From Falsirhodobacter xinxiangensis (GTDB lineage Bacteria > Pseudomonadota > Alphaproteobacteria > Rhodobacterales > Rhodobacteraceae): a stretch of 39,335 bases of DNA. Made by a program: the position numbers and the translations under genes. Below are positions 1-8,888 of this stretch, piece by piece (the first letter of the stretch is position 1; the number at the start of each line of letters is the position of its first letter). The notes below the pieces were generated by a model. The model was not told where the DNA came from. It saw only the letters and a list, made by a program, of their open reading frames with translations, and made no database searches. The stretch is from positions 1 to 39,335 of the forward strand of contig NZ_SMYN01000022.1 of assembly GCF_004959935.1 (NCBI RefSeq), written 5' to 3'.

Positions 1-1
1 C

Positions 2-427
2 GTCATCGCGCCCGTCGGCACCGGAACGCGCGATACCAGCCTATCGGACAACGAAAGCATTCCCGTTGTCGAGGAGCGTCTGCGCGTCGGTAAGCGCGAT
101 GCCAGCCATGGCCGCGTGCGCGTGCGCGCCTACACGGTCGAGGAGCCGATCACCGAGAGCATCGATCTGCGGGAAGACCGGGTGGAGATCGAGCGCCGCC
201 CGGTGGACCGCGCCGTAACCGGCACGGAAGCGGCCTTCCAGGATCGCACGCTGGAGGCGGAGGAATACCGCGAAGAGGCGGTGGTTTCCAAGGAAGCTCG
301 GGTGGTCGAGGAGGTGGGGCTGCGCAAGACCAGCGACACCCATCGCGAGACGATCTCCGACACCGTGCGCCATACGGAAGTCGAGATCGAGGATGACCGC
401 GACGATCTGGACAAAACGCGGAAGTGA
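2..427 (+). CDS. DUF2382 (YsnF/AvaK-type) stress protein, 5' end outside the window
   Basis: The reading frame is open from the left edge to a TGA at 425-427, so only the C-terminal 141 residues are seen. The segment IPVVEERLRVGKR, followed by long stretches rich in Glu, Arg, Val and Asp (EEPITESIDLREDRVEIERR and similar), is the hallmark of the DUF2382 domain of B. subtilis YsnF-like proteins. Members of this family are often stress-induced and frequently carry an N-terminal PRC-barrel, which would lie upstream. The chain is highly charged, probably alpha-helical and cytoplasmic, with no membrane segment. A GTG at 116 is an internal codon and not the start, because homology extends upstream of it. 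No biochemical activity is known. It fits the stress genes 8 kb downstream. Confidence 0.85.
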   Translation, partial: VIAPVGTGTRDTSLSDNESIPVVEERLRVGKRDASHGRVRVRAYTVEEPITESIDLREDRVEIERRPVDRAVTGTEAAFQDRTLEAEEYREEAVVSKEARVVEEVGLRKTSDTHRETISDTVRHTEVEIEDDRDDLDKTRK

Positions 428-436
428 CGAGGTGTG

Positions 437-456
437 GGGCGGGATCACTCCCGCCC
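437..456 (+). terminator. Hairpin after the DUF2382 gene
   Basis: GGGCGGGA, a TCAC loop and TCCCGCCC form a perfect 8-bp stem ten bases after the stop codon. No T-run follows, so termination would be weak or bidirectional. It lies between converging genes. Confidence 0.5.
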
Positions 457-463
457 ACCGCCT

Positions 464-709
464 TCACCGATAAGTGCCCGTCTGCAGGATGAGTGCTTTT
501 GACAGCGTGAACGAAATCCGCCGATCGAGCCGGGTCAGGGAAATGATCTGCCGCGGGGCGCGTTCATCTTGAGGGGCGCTTAGGCACCAGCCCGGCGCAA
601 AGTTTGCCACATGGTCGACCATGTCGGCGATCAGGGCCTCATGGCTTTCGGTCAGCGTGCCGGGTGTGCCGTCTATGGCATATGTCAAAGCGTGCAAATC
701 GATCACCAT
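464..709 (-). CDS. Small hypothetical protein (81 aa)
   Basis: I do not recognise a family. The 81-residue frame starts at an ATG at 709 (MVIDLHALTYAIDGTPGTL) and contains balanced hydrophobic and charged stretches such as HEALIADMVDHVANFAPGW and RQIISLTRLDRRISFTLSKA. This looks like a small folded alpha/beta protein rather than an antisense artefact. There is no signal peptide or membrane segment. The ribosome-binding region is poor: the bases before the ATG form a small GGGG/CCCC hairpin. The frame stays open upstream to 775, so the start is uncertain. It converges on the DUF2382 gene. Real coding is plausible but unproven. Confidence 0.4.
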   Translation of the reverse strand: MVIDLHALTYAIDGTPGTLTESHEALIADMVDHVANFAPGWCLSAPQDERAPRQIISLTRLDRRISFTLSKALILQTGTYR

Positions 710-937
710 GGAGGGGGTAATGCCCCGCTGGCAGAGGTCGCCAGCGGGGCTTCGGCGGGGACACAGGCAATACAACCCTGCGGTGGCTTTGTTCCTTAAA
801 TATCCACGACACAGCTCAGCTTTTGAGACGGATGCGAGCCGGGGCGGGGATACTCTTTGCAGGACGCCTTAAGTGAATTAAAAGCCGCGTTGATCCGGAT
901 GCCCTGCCGGACTTGGTATCAGTGACGGCATACGGAC

Positions 938-2727
938 ATGAGTGATTTGGAAAAGGACAACGGCCGCCTGGCTGTTCTCTCAAGCTTTGACATTCTCGAT
1001 ACCGAGGCTGAGCGCGGCTTTGACGACATCGTGTTACTCGCCACCCAGATCTGCAGCGTGCCGGTTGCCCTTGTCAGTCTGGTTGATCGGGACCGGCAAT
1101 GGTTCATAGCTCGCCGGGGCTTTGAGCCCTGCCAGACCGATTTGAACTCCTCGGTCTGCAAACATGCTCTTGGCCTTACAGATATTCTGGAGATCACGGA
1201 TCTGACCGCCGATCCGCGAACGGCGATGAACCCGCTGGTGGTGCATGCGCCCCATATACGCTTCTATGCCGGCGCGCCATTGACCGCGCGGGATGGGCAT
1301 TCCCTGGGCACCCTTTGCGTGATCGATCACATCCCGCGCCCGGAAGGGCTGACGCCCGCTCAACGCACCGGGCTTCTCGCCCTGGCAAATCAGGTCATGG
1401 CCCAACTGGAACTGCGGCAGGCGGGCGCTGCGCTGCGCGCAGAGCAGCAACGGGTAGAGGCGGAGGCGATCCGCTTCGAAGCCCTTATTGATGCCCAGCA
1501 TGCAATTGCGGCACCCGGCGCAGATCTGCACGTAGCCTTTCAGGCGATTGTGAAAACGGCGCTCTCAATTGTCGATGCTGCCGATGGCGCAGCGGTCGAG
1601 CTGATAAGCGAGGATGAGCTGTCGTTCGACACGGCGGCGGGCTCTCTTGCCTCCCATGTGGGATACCGCTTGCCACTCGCAACGTCGCTCTCGGGACGAT
1701 CCGTGCTCGATAACCGCACCATCCTCAGCAACGATATCACGTCAGATGCGGCGGGTGATCACGATCTGGCAAAAAAGTTGGGTATCCGGTCGCTGATCGC
1801 AGAGCCAATTTCCCGGCAGGGTGTCATGATCGGCGCTCTGAAAGTCAGCTCAGGACGGGCCAATAGCTTCACAGCTCGCGACGTGGTCATGACACAGATG
1901 CTGGCCGGTCTCGTCGCATCCGCCGTGGGGGGAGTGAAAGCGAGGCACGGTCCAATCAGACCATGCGGGCAATCGAAAGGCGGTATCGACAGACCTTTTA
2001 GAGCGTCACGGAATTCGGCGTGATCGTGACGGACCGGGCGGGCACAATCACGGATTGGAACACCGGGGCGGAGACCATATTTGGCTGGACGGCCGATGAG
2101 ATGCGCGGCTCGGACGCCTCCCGCTTTTATACCCCCGAGGATCGGGAAACGGATCGGGCCGGCCTGGAAATGCGGCGGTCCCTGGCTGAAGGCTCGGCGG
2201 TCGACGAGCGGTGGCATATCCGCAAGGATGGTGTTCGGTTCAGTGCGCTTGGCAAGGCGCACGACGTGCTGATGACGGGGCGCAAAGATGCCGCTTCGGT
2301 GGAGGAAATTGTGCGATCGACAGTCGCCCTTCTCGGAGAGGGAGCCCGTGTCGCGATCGCGGGACCGCAAGTGGAGCTTGGCGCTTCGGCAGCGCTGTCG
2401 CTGGCTCTGATCTGCCATGAGCTTGCAACGAACGCGAGCAAGTATGGCGCGCTGTCGGTCGATGCGGGACAGGTGACCGTCCAGTGGCAGATCGAAACTG
2501 ATGCGGCAGGAAAGCCGCTCTTCGTCTTTGAATGGCAGGAAAGCGATGGCCCGGTCGTGACGCCTCCAACACGGCGTGGATTTGGCACGCGATTGATCGA
2601 GGTCGGACTATCAGGGGCGTTCGGTGCCGAGGCGCGGCTCGACTATGCGCCCTCCGGCCTGCGCTGCCGGCTCACCGGACCTCTGAGCGAATTGCAGTCG
2701 GACAGGGCTAACAATGAGCCTGAGTGA
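938..2727 (+). pseudogene. Decayed GAF-PAS-HWE sensor histidine kinase
   Basis: The first frame (938-2023) encodes two GAF-like domains, the first close to that of the intact kinase at 3870-6707 (NSSVCKHAL, IRFYAGAPL, LGTLCVID). The second frame (2020-2727) encodes a PAS domain (DRAGTITDWNTGAETIFGW) and the HWE ATPase lobe (ICHELATNASKYGALS and the glycine loop RRGFGTRLIEVG). Three lesions separate this from a working kinase. A six-G run near 1927-1932 is one G short of keeping frame. In the restored frame a TAG follows RRYRQTF near 2000. At about 2241-2258 the PAS domain (FSALG) joins directly to AHDVL of the dimerisation region, deleting the end of PAS and the H-box with its histidine. The two frames overlap by GTGA, so two fragments might be made, but autophosphorylation is impossible. 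Confidence 0.85.
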
Positions 2728-3027
2728 TCGCCGCGCTTGGGAGCAGCGTGTAATGCCGGGGGATGGTTTGCACGGCTACGTTCGCGCGCGAAGACAACTT
2801 TATGTTGAGTCAAAAATGTTCCCGCCCGAAACGCAAAAAACCTTTTAACACAACGGCGTAATTGGATCAGCGGCACCTTGATCCCGGGGGATTTAGGCGC
2901 ATTTAAGGCGTCCTTGATCGGGAGCGGCGGGGCTGGCAAGTCAAGAGTGTTTGGGTTCCACATCCGGGGGGATGTGGCTGGTGTTGGCCCCGCCGTCTAT
3001 AGTTCGAACGCCTTGGATGCGATATGC
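2728..3027. other. Intergenic stretch without a recognisable gene
   Basis: Nothing on either strand resembles a known protein, and I see no convincing terminator or repeat. The locally AT-rich part near 2795-2860 could hold promoter elements, but no clear -35/-10 pair is visible. Confidence 0.5.
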
Positions 3028-3243
3028 TTAGCGGTTCACCGAACGCTGAGACGCCCGCAGCAGCCAATCGTCAAGGCCATCCAGGTGCGGACCTTTCTCT
3101 GCAGAAGGAGTTGCCTTCTTGTTCGTGCTCTTCGAGCTCCCCTTGGGATCGTAGCAAGCACTGAAGATAGACCGGGGCGGCAAGGGGTCTTTCTGATCGC
3201 CGACGGCCTGCTTGTTAACGCCCTTGGTCTTGTCTGTCGTCAT
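3028..3243 (-). CDS. Small hydrophilic hypothetical protein (71 aa)
   Basis: The frame begins MTTDKTKGVNKQAVGDQKD at 3243 and ends LDGLDDWLLRASQRSVNR. It is Lys/Ser/Asp-rich, with an apparently disordered N-terminal two thirds (SSKSTNKKATPSAEKG) and one short amphipathic helix at the C-terminus. There is no membrane segment or signal. The Shine-Dalgarno is unconvincing and the frame is open upstream to 3312, so the start is uncertain. No family is recognised. The composition resembles small stress-associated proteins of alphaproteobacteria, but that is only an impression. It lies between the broken kinase and the receiver gene. Confidence 0.35.
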   Translation of the reverse strand: MTTDKTKGVNKQAVGDQKDPLPPRSIFSACYDPKGSSKSTNKKATPSAEKGPHLDGLDDWLLRASQRSVNR

Positions 3244-3494
3244 CCCAAACGTCCACTCATTGTCACCTGATCTGCTGCAATTGGAGCGGTAAGGCGCTTG
3301 GTCAAATTGCAAGGCATCTCAGGACAGGCGGGGCAGATGGCGGGCACGGCCAGCTGAGACACGATCGACCATGAAAACGGCTTGATGCCCATGATAATTC
3401 CAAGTGTTTCATCGGGGGATTATCTGCACCAGCCGAAATTGGGCGCTTTGGCGGCTATGGCGTCCAGACGCCTTGCGCTGGATTTCCTATACCC

Positions 3495-3857
3495 TCAGGC
3501 CACGAGGCGATGCACTTCGGAGATGATCATCTCCTCGAGATAGGGTTTGCCGAAAAACGTCGCACCCTCCGGCATCTGTGCCTTCGCCACGTGCCTGTGG
3601 CCCGAAGTCACGATGATCCCAACGGGCGGCCAACCATCCCTCACTTGGGCGGCAAGCCAGAGCCCGTCTTGCCCGCGTCCGAGATCCACATCCGTAAACA
3701 GCACTCGGATCGACGGGCAGGTCCGCAGTATCTTGAGAGCCGCTTCGGACGATCTGGCGCCTACAGCCTCATAGCCAGCATCCTCCAGCATGTCCAAAGC
3801 GGCCATTCTTAGGAGCGGTTCGTCTTCAACGACGAGAACAGTGGGTTCAGACATCAT
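3495..3857 (-). CDS. Single-domain response regulator (receiver only)
   Basis: The protein is 120 aa and consists of one CheY-like receiver with no output domain. The acidic pocket is E11/D12/E13 (VVEDEP), the phospho-acceptor is D56 (LFTDVDL), the switch Ser/Thr is T84/S85 (VTSGH) and the conserved lysine is K104 (FFGKPY). It starts 12 nt after the stop of the upstream HWE kinase gene, with GAGGATC as ribosome-binding site, so the two form one operon and very probably a cognate pair. Two ATGs are adjacent (3857 and 3854) and either could be used. Receivers of this type paired with HWE kinases usually act as phosphate sinks or as relays to other regulators, for example in light or general stress signalling. 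The output here is unknown. Confidence 0.92.
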   Translation of the reverse strand: MMSEPTVLVVEDEPLLRMAALDMLEDAGYEAVGARSSEAALKILRTCPSIRVLFTDVDLGRGQDGLWLAAQVRDGWPPVGIIVTSGHRHVAKAQMPEGATFFGKPYLEEMIISEVHRLVA

Positions 3858-3869
3858 GCTCGATCCTCA

Positions 3870-6707
3870 TCAGGACTGCTGCACCTCGACGAAGGGTGCT
3901 CTTATTGTCGCTTCCAGTCCTGATAGTTCGTAACTGAGATCGACGCCTCCCGTTCCGGTCAGGCCGAGCTGAATCAGCCGCGAGCCGAAACCTCTGCGGA
4001 CTGGCGGCACGACCTCTGGTCCTCCCGCTTCCCGCCACAGGATCACCAGGTCCTGCACATCCTCCATCGCCTCCTCGATATGCCAGGTTACGTAAAGCGT
4101 GCCGCTGTCCACCGACAGCGCGCCATACTTCGTGGCATTGGTCGCAAGCTCGTGCAGCAGCATCGAGAGGCTGAGCGTTGTGCGAGGACCAAGATCCACG
4201 TTCGGCCCGTTGATCTGGATGCGCTCGGGATCGGCAAACGTCTTCAGGGTCGAGTGAATCGTCTCCCGGATCGAGCCGGCTTCCCAATTGCGATGAAGAA
4301 GCACGTCATGCGCTGCCGACAAGGCCTGCACACGGCGGAGGAAGTCCTGAAGCGCCGTCTTATCGGCGGCAGACCTGAGGGTCTGAGTGGCAATGGCTTG
4401 CACCATAGACAGGCTGTTCTTCAGCCGGTGGGAGAGTTCGTGGTTGAGGACTTCCTGATCTTTCTCGGCCTGCGCCGTGGCGAGCGCAGCATAGAGGCGA
4501 TCGGCAACGCGCCGCATGAAGTCAATCTCCCCCGCCGTCCAGTCTCGCGCCTTGGATTGGTGCACGAAAAGCGAGCCGATCAATTCGCCTTTGCGAAGCA
4601 GCGGCACGCTGATCTGCGCGGCAACCGAAATGGCCCTGTAGCTTTCCAAGTCTCCCGCCAAAGCCCGCTCCGTCTCCGCATTGCGGAGGATCAGGGGTTC
4701 CCCGAGCTGGAGCTGTGCTGTCGTCTCTGCGAATTCTGCCAGATCGTAGCTGCCATGCAAGCTGGGCACGTCCTCGGATATGCATTCGCCCGAGACGACG
4801 TAGCGACCGGCGCGGCGGTCAACCACTGCATAGCCCACGCGCGACGCCGCCAGTGTTTGCAACACGATATGGCAGGCGCGGTCGATCATTTCTTGCGGCG
4901 TGTCTGCATGGCGCACGCCATTGCCAAGTTCCAGAAGGGCTTCCTGACGAAGGGCGGCGATTTTACGATCCGTGATGTCCTGCATCGTGCCGAACATCGA
5001 CAGGATTTCGCCCGAGCTATCGCGTCTGTATTCTGCGCGGCGAGAAATCCAGCGCAGCCTGCCGTCATCCGCCCGCCGAATGCGAAACTCCCGATCCATC
5101 GGCCTGGCGTGTTCGGGCTGCCCGGCGGTCTCGCAAAAGAGCGCACCGTCCTCATTCAGGATCAAATCCTCGAAGAGCTGCGCCGGGAGCTCGCTCTCAG
5201 GAGCAAGTCCAAAGATACGGCAAAACTCGGTCGATGCCGTGACCATCCCGTCCGCGATCTTTGCTTCAAAGGTGCCGATACCGCCCGCCTCCTGTGCGGC
5301 GCGAGAGCGCTGCTCGGCCTCGCGCAAAGCACGGGCATCATCCGTCCGCCCGCGGGCCACGGACAGCAGGCGCGCTACCGTCTGGAAGAAAGCCAGGGCC
5401 TCTTCGTCGAAGGCGTTCATCTCGGTGCTGCCAAAAGAGATAACGCCGACGACATCCCCCCTGACAAGGATGGGATAGCCTGCATAGGCTTTGACGCCTG
5501 TGGACTTGGGGATCTGGTAACGGGATTCATCGCTCAGATGCAGGTCGGACAGAATGAGAGGGCCAGCCGTCTGCGCGACAATCCCGCAGAGCGGGACGTC
5601 AACCGTCACATGCTGAAGGGCCATCCGCGTCTCTTCACTGGCACCGACGGCGTCTCGCAATTCAAGACATTCGGAGGCCCGATCAACGTCGTAAAGATAA
5701 CATTGCTCAAACCCGATTGTGTCCGCGCTGCCCTCCAGAACCGGGCGAAGCGTTGCGGCGGGATCGTCTGCGTCGAGCAGAGCAGCGGCGGCCTGCGCCA
5801 GAAGGGCAAGGCGCTGCGTCTGACGCCGCGCGCGGGTCCGATCCCGCAGGATTTTGACGTAGCCGACATGACGGCCCGCGTCATCCTTCAGCGGCATCAT
5901 CTCGCCCAAGGCGAAGAAGCGCGAGCCGTCCTTGCGGACATGCCAGCGCTCGTCCGCGCCACGTCCGTTTAAGCGGGCGGCTTCCATTTCCAAGTCGGGA
6001 ACGCCCACCGTGCGGTCGACCGGGTTGAAGATGATGTCGGCAGGCTGCCCGAGCATCTCGTTTTCGGACCAGCCGAAAACGTGCTCTGCGCCACGGTTCC
6101 AGCCCGTAACAGCGCCCTCCAGATCCGTCGACAGGATGGCGTAGTCGATTGAGCTGTCGAGAACCTGCCTGTGACGAGCCTCAAAATGTCGGCTGCTCGC
6201 CAGCGCCGCGCGCAATTCCACTTGCGTCATCGCCTGCCGCGCCAGGAGTTGGAGAGTGCGGATTTGATGCTCGTCGAGGTCCCTTGGCTTTGTGTCGAGC
6301 ACGCAGACGGTGCCAATGGGATACCCGTCCTTGGTCTTGAGAAGGGCGCCTGCATAGAAACGCAGCCCTCCGGCTTGCGTGACCAGCGGGTTGCCGACAA
6401 AGCGTGGGTCTTCGAGCGCGTTCGGGACGATCATCATGTCTTCAGACAGAATGGCCTTTCCGCAAAACGAGGTGTCGAGTGGCGTCTCCCGCACGCCAAG
6501 GCCGACTTCCGCCTTGAAGAACTGACGCTCGGTATCGACAAAATTGACGACTGCGATCGGGGTTTGGCACACCTCGGCCGCGATTGCCGCAATATCATCG
6601 AATTCCGCCTCATAGGGGGTGTCGAGGATACCATAGCGGTGCAAGGCAAAAGACCGTGCCTGTTCATCGAAAGAAATTGCGGGCGTATCGACGGGATCGG
6701 AAGCCAT
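3870..6707 (-). CDS. Multi-sensor HWE-family histidine kinase (GAF-PAS-GAF-PAS-GAF-HWE)
   Basis: From the ATG at 6707 the protein has 945 residues. By eye the order is GAF (about 25-170), PAS with PAC (180-290, ILSTDLEGAVTGWNRGAEH), GAF (310-450), PAS/PAC (470-582), GAF (590-745) and an HWE kinase core (750-945). The H-box ELSHRLKNS places the phospho-acceptor at His760. The N-box HELATNATKYGAL includes Asn857, the tryptophan motif is VTWHIEE, and the glycine loop is RRGFGSRLIQLG. There are no membrane segments, so it is a cytoplasmic sensor. Whether a GAF binds a chromophore or small ligand cannot be read; no bacteriophytochrome cysteine motif was identified. The frame extends upstream to 6761, but the product starting MASDPVDTPAISF matches the domain start better. 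It is cotranscribed with the receiver 12 nt downstream. Confidence 0.93.
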   Translation of the reverse strand: MASDPVDTPAISFDEQARSFALHRYGILDTPYEAEFDDIAAIAAEVCQTPIAVVNFVDTERQFFKAEVGLGVRETPLDTSFCGKAILSEDMMIVPNALEDPRFVGNPLVTQAGGLRFYAGALLKTKDGYPIGTVCVLDTKPRDLDEHQIRTLQLLARQAMTQVELRAALASSRHFEARHRQVLDSSIDYAILSTDLEGAVTGWNRGAEHVFGWSENEMLGQPADIIFNPVDRTVGVPDLEMEAARLNGRGADERWHVRKDGSRFFALGEMMPLKDDAGRHVGYVKILRDRTRARRQTQRLALLAQAAAALLDADDPAATLRPVLEGSADTIGFEQCYLYDVDRASECLELRDAVGASEETRMALQHVTVDVPLCGIVAQTAGPLILSDLHLSDESRYQIPKSTGVKAYAGYPILVRGDVVGVISFGSTEMNAFDEEALAFFQTVARLLSVARGRTDDARALREAEQRSRAAQEAGGIGTFEAKIADGMVTASTEFCRIFGLAPESELPAQLFEDLILNEDGALFCETAGQPEHARPMDREFRIRRADDGRLRWISRRAEYRRDSSGEILSMFGTMQDITDRKIAALRQEALLELGNGVRHADTPQEMIDRACHIVLQTLAASRVGYAVVDRRAGRYVVSGECISEDVPSLHGSYDLAEFAETTAQLQLGEPLILRNAETERALAGDLESYRAISVAAQISVPLLRKGELIGSLFVHQSKARDWTAGEIDFMRRVADRLYAALATAQAEKDQEVLNHELSHRLKNSLSMVQAIATQTLRSAADKTALQDFLRRVQALSAAHDVLLHRNWEAGSIRETIHSTLKTFADPERIQINGPNVDLGPRTTLSLSMLLHELATNATKYGALSVDSGTLYVTWHIEEAMEDVQDLVILWREAGGPEVVPPVRRGFGSRLIQLGLTGTGGVDLSYELSGLEATIRAPFVEVQQS

Positions 6708-6821
6708 GTGCGCTCTGCCTGAGGGACCGAGCCTTGTCCCACGTGGCGTGGCGCGGAGCAAGCTGAAGCTGTCGAGGATGACGTATCAGCGGGCCATCTG
6801 CATTATGTGCGATGCTGCATC

Positions 6822-6836
6822 GCAGCGAATGTCAGG
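6822..6836. repeat. Dispersed intergenic motif GCAGCGAATG, copy 1
   Basis: GCAGCGAATGTCAGG lies beside the decayed MFS remnant. It shares the first twelve bases with the copy at 28896. Confidence 0.4.
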
Positions 6837-6884
6837 AATTCCCAAGACCGCTGGTAAGAGCCGCATGCGGGTTTGCGCCAATAG

Positions 6885-7074
6885 TCACCGCCTCCCTGGC
6901 GCGATGCCGACCATCGCGGCAAGGGACAGAACCGCTCCGAGACACGGCATATGCGACCCCATCCCGTGCCGAAGAAACCCCGCCAGCGTGTTCCCTACCG
7001 GCACGTCCACTCCGGTCACCCGATTGAACATGCCGAAGGCGCGGCCCTTCACCGTCGCCGCGGGGCCAGGCTAA
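6885..7074 (-). pseudogene. C-terminal remnant of an MFS transporter
   Basis: Read on the minus strand from about 7074, one frame gives GPAATVKGRAFGMFNRVTG, then GNTLAGFLRHGMGSHMP and LSLAAMVGIAPGRR before a TGA at 6885-6887. This pattern (a conserved VKGRAFGxFN loop, then two hydrophobic helices) is typical of the last two transmembrane segments of major facilitator proteins. No upstream part of the transporter is present, and a stop interrupts the frame just before the remnant. I infer leftover DNA from a deletion. It lies next to a decayed receiver gene, so the whole stretch from 6.88 to 7.54 kb is gene debris. Confidence 0.65.
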
Positions 7075-7194
7075 GGAGTTATCGTGTTCCATCAAGACTA
7101 CCCACCTCGGCAACGACCACGTGCTGAAGATATGACGTTCGTCGGCGCTTTCCTGTCGACTTAAAGGCTACTGCTCACGACTCGCGCCCGCCCG

Positions 7195-7541
7195 CTAATT
7201 CAAGAATTTGTTTAGACAGTCGACGTTGTCATACGGCTTTTGCAGCTGAAGAAAGTCGTCGAAATGTCCCGGCAGCACCTGCCAGTCGTAACTCGTCGCA
7301 ACACGAAAGGTATGTTTCTCCGCCGGAGATAGCCGGCCAGGAATTACACCGTGGCACCGCACAGGTTGATGTCGAGGATTGCCGCATCAAAGACTTCTTC
7401 CGTAACGGAATCCATCGCTCGGGTCACCGAACTAAACTGCCCCACGACCTCTACCTGTCTTGCTTTTGAGCTGCCTACAAGGCTTTGGCGATGTAGAAGT
7501 CATCCTCAACCACCAGGATGCGGATGGGTTTCGAGCTCATA
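7195..7541 (-). pseudogene. Decayed single-domain response regulator
   Basis: The minus strand starts at an ATG at 7541 with MSSKPIRILVVEDDFYIAKAL, the beta1/alpha1 part of a receiver with its acidic pocket. A frameshift near 7480 follows. The next frame continues with ARQVEVVGQFSSVTRAMDS and DAAILDINL, which holds the phospho-acceptor aspartate. A TAA at 7344-7346 interrupts it. Reading on gives YLRRRNIPFV, then after a second frameshift near 7303 ATSYDW, LPGHFDDFLQLQKPYDNVD with the conserved Lys-Pro, ending NKFLN and a TAG at 7195-7197. All receiver landmarks are present in order, but no full protein can be made. Family and order are certain enough; the exact indel positions are approximate. 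Confidence 0.8.
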
Positions 7542-7827
7542 CCGTATCATTCCCTGATTAACCGGACGCAAGTCAGAAGATAGCCCACGGGTCTGTCATC
7601 AACCGAGAATGTAGCTTCTGTTCCCGCTTGGGTTTGCATCGGCAGGCTGCACATCTAATGTTGACTCAGACAGGCCAATCGCACGGTCAGTCTCGCAGGA
7701 ACAGAACGGTCTAACGACGGAGTCACATCCACCTGATTTCTGGTTGCATTGGCGAACTCAAGACCATTGCCAAGCACTGGCCTTTAAGATGTGACAAGCT
7801 ATCTGTGGTCAAATTCGCAGGTTTGAC

Positions 7828-8337
7828 ATGCATCGCGATCATCTCAACCCTCCGCTGCGCAAGGACGGCTTGCAACTGGATGAGCATCGCGATTCCCAGC
7901 TGAAGTTCTGGCGGATCCAGCGTGTGGCATGGGTGTTTTTCGCACTCATCATCGTCGGGGCGCTCCTTGGGCTGACCGGAAGCGGTGGGCTGCTGCAAAA
8001 GCAAAGCGTCTCGCTGGGCGAAGTGACGCTGAAGCTGCCGAGGGTCAGCCGGTGGGAGGCAGCGGATGAGATTTCGATCACATTCGGCGGCAACGTCGAA
8101 ACGCCGTCCATCACGATCTCTCAGCCGTTCTTCGAAAGGTTCGGCGTCGAGCGAATCCAGCCGGAACCCGCATCAACGACGCTTACGCCCTTCGGGCAAA
8201 CCTTCACCTTTGATGCGGCGGGGAATGCGGAACGCGCGGTTCAGATCGACATCCGTTCGCTACATTTCGGGTTCACCCGTTTCGAGATAGCTGTCGGCTC
8301 CGAGAGACGAAGCACCTCCCTGATAATCCTCCCCTAG
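7828..8337 (+). CDS. Membrane-anchored hypothetical protein (169 aa)
   Basis: Residues 1-30 are polar and cytoplasmic, residues about 31-53 (VAWVFFALIIVGALLGLTG) form one transmembrane helix, and the rest is probably periplasmic with a beta-rich pattern (SVSLGEVTLKLPRV, ISITFGGNVETPSITIS, TRFEIAVGSERRSTSL). AGGT lies before the ATG. The gene ends 7 nt before the DUF421 gene and both are surely cotranscribed. DUF421 proteins often come with a small partner protein in an operon, so a membrane complex is a reasonable inference. No characterised family was recognised and the function is unknown. Confidence 0.8.
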   Translation: MHRDHLNPPLRKDGLQLDEHRDSQLKFWRIQRVAWVFFALIIVGALLGLTGSGGLLQKQSVSLGEVTLKLPRVSRWEAADEISITFGGNVETPSITISQPFFERFGVERIQPEPASTTLTPFGQTFTFDAAGNAERAVQIDIRSLHFGFTRFEIAVGSERRSTSLIILP

Positions 8338-8344
8338 GTGAACC

Positions 8345-8794
8345 ATGGATTCCGTTATCCGAGGTATTGCCGTCTATGCTGTCCTGCTGATCGCGACGCG
8401 TCTGTCGGGCCGGCGGACACTGGCACAGGTCACGCCTTTCGACTTCGTGTTGCTGCTCATCATTGCTGAGACGACACAGCAAGCCCTGCTGGGCGACGAT
8501 TTCTCCATTACCAACGCACTCGTTCTGATCGTGACGTTGTTCACGACGGATATATTGCTGTCTTACGCGAAATCTTGGTCCCCCAAGGTGGCGCTCTGGC
8601 TTGACGGCACTCCGACCGTTCTCGTGGCAGGTGGCGTTCCCGACCAGATTGCGATGCGCAGAGCGAGGGTCAGCATTGCCGATGTTCTCGAAGCAGCAAG
8701 GTTGCAGCATGGGTTGCGCAGCATGGACGATATAGACGCGGCCGTTCTGGAGAACAGCGGGGGCATCAGCATCGTGCCGAAAACCGACGGATAA
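8345..8794 (+). CDS. DUF421 (YetF-type) membrane protein
   Basis: The 149-residue protein has about three hydrophobic helices in the first 80 residues, including the characteristic segment LSGRRTLAQVTPFDFVLLLI, followed by the soluble DUF421 domain (TPTVLVAGGVPDQIAMRRAR, ISIADVLEAARLQHG, IDAAVLENSGGISIVPK). The second half of that domain, DDIDAAVLENSGGISI, is highly typical. It resembles B. subtilis YetF/YkjA-like proteins, linked to sporulation or envelope functions there but biochemically uncharacterised. The start has AGGTGA upstream. It is shorter than YetF (about 230 aa), as common in proteobacteria. It lies 7 nt after its probable partner gene. Confidence 0.9.
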   Translation: MDSVIRGIAVYAVLLIATRLSGRRTLAQVTPFDFVLLLIIAETTQQALLGDDFSITNALVLIVTLFTTDILLSYAKSWSPKVALWLDGTPTVLVAGGVPDQIAMRRARVSIADVLEAARLQHGLRSMDDIDAAVLENSGGISIVPKTDG

Positions 8795-8838
8795 AAGCCG
8801 AGGCTGACCTGCCATTCACCCGGTGATCCAAAAGCGCA

Positions 8839-8863
8839 GGAACCTTCCGAACTGCCCCCGGTT
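8839..8863 (+). promoter_or_regulatory. EcfG-type (general stress) promoter before the first DUF892 gene
   Basis: GGAAC at 8839-8843 is followed after 17 bases by GTT at 8861-8863 (preceded by G, giving GGTT). The consensus for the alphaproteobacterial general-stress sigma factor EcfG is GGAAC-N16/17-CGTT. Transcription would begin near 8870, shortly before the TAAGGAG ribosome-binding site and the ATG at 8889. The same arrangement recurs at 13447 and 22982. Confidence 0.65.
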
Positions 8864-8888
8864 GGAGGGCAAGTAAGGAGAACCCATC

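Noticed and set aside
2020-2727. Second half of the broken kinase as a stand-alone gene
   Set aside because: Although it has a GTG start overlapping the previous stop (GTGA), it continues a PAS domain in mid-fold and lacks the histidine; a pseudogene explains it better.
4080-5972. Long open frame (630 codons) on the plus strand
   Set aside because: It is antisense to the intact HWE kinase; its translation is rich in Arg, Pro and Ala and has no recognisable domain. The minus-strand protein has clear GAF, PAS and kinase motifs.
7698-7722. GGAAC before the 7828 membrane-protein gene
   Set aside because: No GTT at 16 or 17 bases; the distance to the start codon is also long.
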